Positions 38,859 to 39,632 of a stretch of DNA of 39,632 nt are shown here, in pieces. A program made the position numbers and the translations under genes. Position 1 is the first letter of the stretch; every line of letters starts with the position of its first letter. The notes under the pieces were generated by a model. It did no database searches and was not told the origin of the DNA. It worked only from the letters and a program-made list of their open reading frames with translations. This stretch comes from an uncultured Clostridia bacterium. GTDB taxonomy: Bacteria; Bacillota; Clostridia; TANB77; CAG-508. The stretch covers positions 1 through 39,632 of the forward strand of contig CAKPKG010000011.1 in the NCBI GenBank assembly GCA_934167165.1. Direction: 5' to 3'.

Positions 38859-39632
38859 TTATTTTAATTTCATTGAAAGAAGTTTTGATATTCCGTTTTC
38901 TTCCATTGTTATTCCGTATACAGTATCTGCTGCTTCCATTGTTCCTTTTCTATGTGTTATAACTAAAAATTGTGTTGTTTGTGTAAATTTCTTTAGGTAT
39001 TCTGCAAATCTATAAACATTAACATCATCTAGTGCTGCCTCTATTTCATCTAACACACAGAATGGTGCTGGATTGATTTTTAATATTGCAAATAGTAATG
39101 CAATTGCTGTAAATGCTTTCTCTCCCCCTGATAGAAGAGTCATGTTTTGTAGTTTTTTTCCTGGTGGTTGTGCTTCTATATCTATTCCACATTCTAATAT
39201 ATTCTCTTCGTCTGTAAGTTTAAGCTCTGCTTTTCCTCCACCAAATAATTCGCTAAATACTTCTCCAAAGTTTTTATTTATTACTTTAAATTGTTTTTCA
39301 AATTGTTCTTTCATTATTTTTGTCATGTCTTGAATTACTTTTTTTAGTTTACTACTTGAGTCTTCTAAATCCAATCTTTGCTCACACATAAAGTCATATC
39401 TTTCTTTTGTTTGTTTATATTCTTCTATTGAATCTACATTAATGCTTCCTAAATTTCTTATTTCATCTCTTAAATGTTTTACTCGTTTTGTAGTTTCTGC
39501 TACATTGTCTGGTTTTTTGTATTCTTCTGCCACATTGTTTGGTGTTATTTCATAATCTTCCCACATTTTATTTATTATTTGTTCTAATTCATATTCTATT
39601 TTAGATTTTTTAACTTCTTGTTTTGTTATTTG
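38859..39632 (-). CDS. smc: Chromosome segregation protein SMC, C-terminal part
   Basis: The frame is open to the right edge of the window, so the 5' part of the gene is missing. The visible portion holds the end of the second coiled-coil arm and the C-terminal ATPase half. It shows the signature LLSGGEKAFTAIALLFAI, Walker B FCVLDEIEAALDD, and the D-loop. FGEVFSELFGGGKAELKL is the conserved stretch before the head domain. SMC compacts and separates chromosomes with ScpA and ScpB. It contains no in-frame CGG in the part seen. Confidence 0.96.
   Translation of the reverse strand, partial: QITKQEVKKSKIEYELEQIINKMWEDYEITPNNVAEEYKKPDNVAETTKRVKHLRDEIRNLGSINVDSIEEYKQTKERYDFMCEQRLDLEDSSSKLKKVIQDMTKIMKEQFEKQFKVINKNFGEVFSELFGGGKAELKLTDEENILECGIDIEAQPPGKKLQNMTLLSGGEKAFTAIALLFAILKINPAPFCVLDEIEAALDDVNVYRFAEYLKKFTQTTQFLVITHRKGTMEAADTVYGITMEENGISKLLSMKLK

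Overview
The window is a very AT-rich stretch of a bacterial chromosome. Its gene content (ctsR-mcsA-mcsB-clpC, SpoIVB, YvcK, DnaE, T-box-controlled valS, YvyF-like protein) points to a spore-forming member of the Clostridia, probably uncultured. Nearly all genes are housekeeping genes in short operons, most on the minus strand. I see no rRNA, tRNA, CRISPR array, prophage or complete insertion sequence.

The outstanding observation is a recoding pattern. Five conserved genes (dnaE, murB, a cysteine desulfurase, an RluA-type pseudouridine synthase and spoIVB) look broken by single-base frameshifts, eight in all. At every one the zero-frame codon is CGG. Skipping its C and reading the next three bases (GGN, glycine) restores the conserved protein exactly, including DnaE, MurB, IscS and RluA signature glycines and the SpoIVB catalytic GMSGAP motif. 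By eye, none of the other recognisable conserved genes has an in-frame CGG read as arginine; the roughly 60 other CGG triplets on coding strands lie out of frame. The simplest reading is that CGG is not a normal arginine codon here and causes +1 frameshifting, or that CGGN is read as a four-base glycine codon. Two poorly conserved genes (10941-11240 and 6516-6777) hold an in-frame CGG that the rule does not rescue.

Layout. 1-3415: dnaE (minus, runs off the left edge, two CGG shifts). 3500-4794: a small unknown gene and a Cof-type HAD phosphatase (plus). 4851-6011: nadD and a small membrane protein (minus). 6180-7119: two small ImmA/IrrE-like genes behind matching palindromes, then a YvyF-like zinc-ribbon gene (plus). 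7159-11240: rhodanese, secF, secD, HD-domain protein, TIGR04086-like membrane protein and an unknown gene (minus). 11318-15667: valS behind a valine T-box, a small membrane protein, holA. 15797-20927: murB-yvcK-glycogen debranching enzyme-ruvC. 21102-22040: HD-GYP protein (plus). 22044-23608: cysteine desulfurase and a small membrane protein (minus). 23878-24735: CDF transporter (plus). 24784-29737: secG, then the CtsR-controlled ctsR-mcsA-mcsB-clpC proteostasis operon. 29738-30292: a repeat-rich spacer. 30293-31154: RluA-like synthase (plus). 31184-36137: folD-dprA-PBP1A-comEB (minus). 36307-37840: spoIVB and a small membrane protein. 37964-39632: smc (partial), rplU and rpmA.

Intergenic spaces carry a dispersed family of about 125-bp inverted-repeat elements (four fuller copies, two fragments), two palindromes with the core GGGGTCTGTCCCC, and one large dyad-symmetric element at 30017-30227 that may be a structured RNA.
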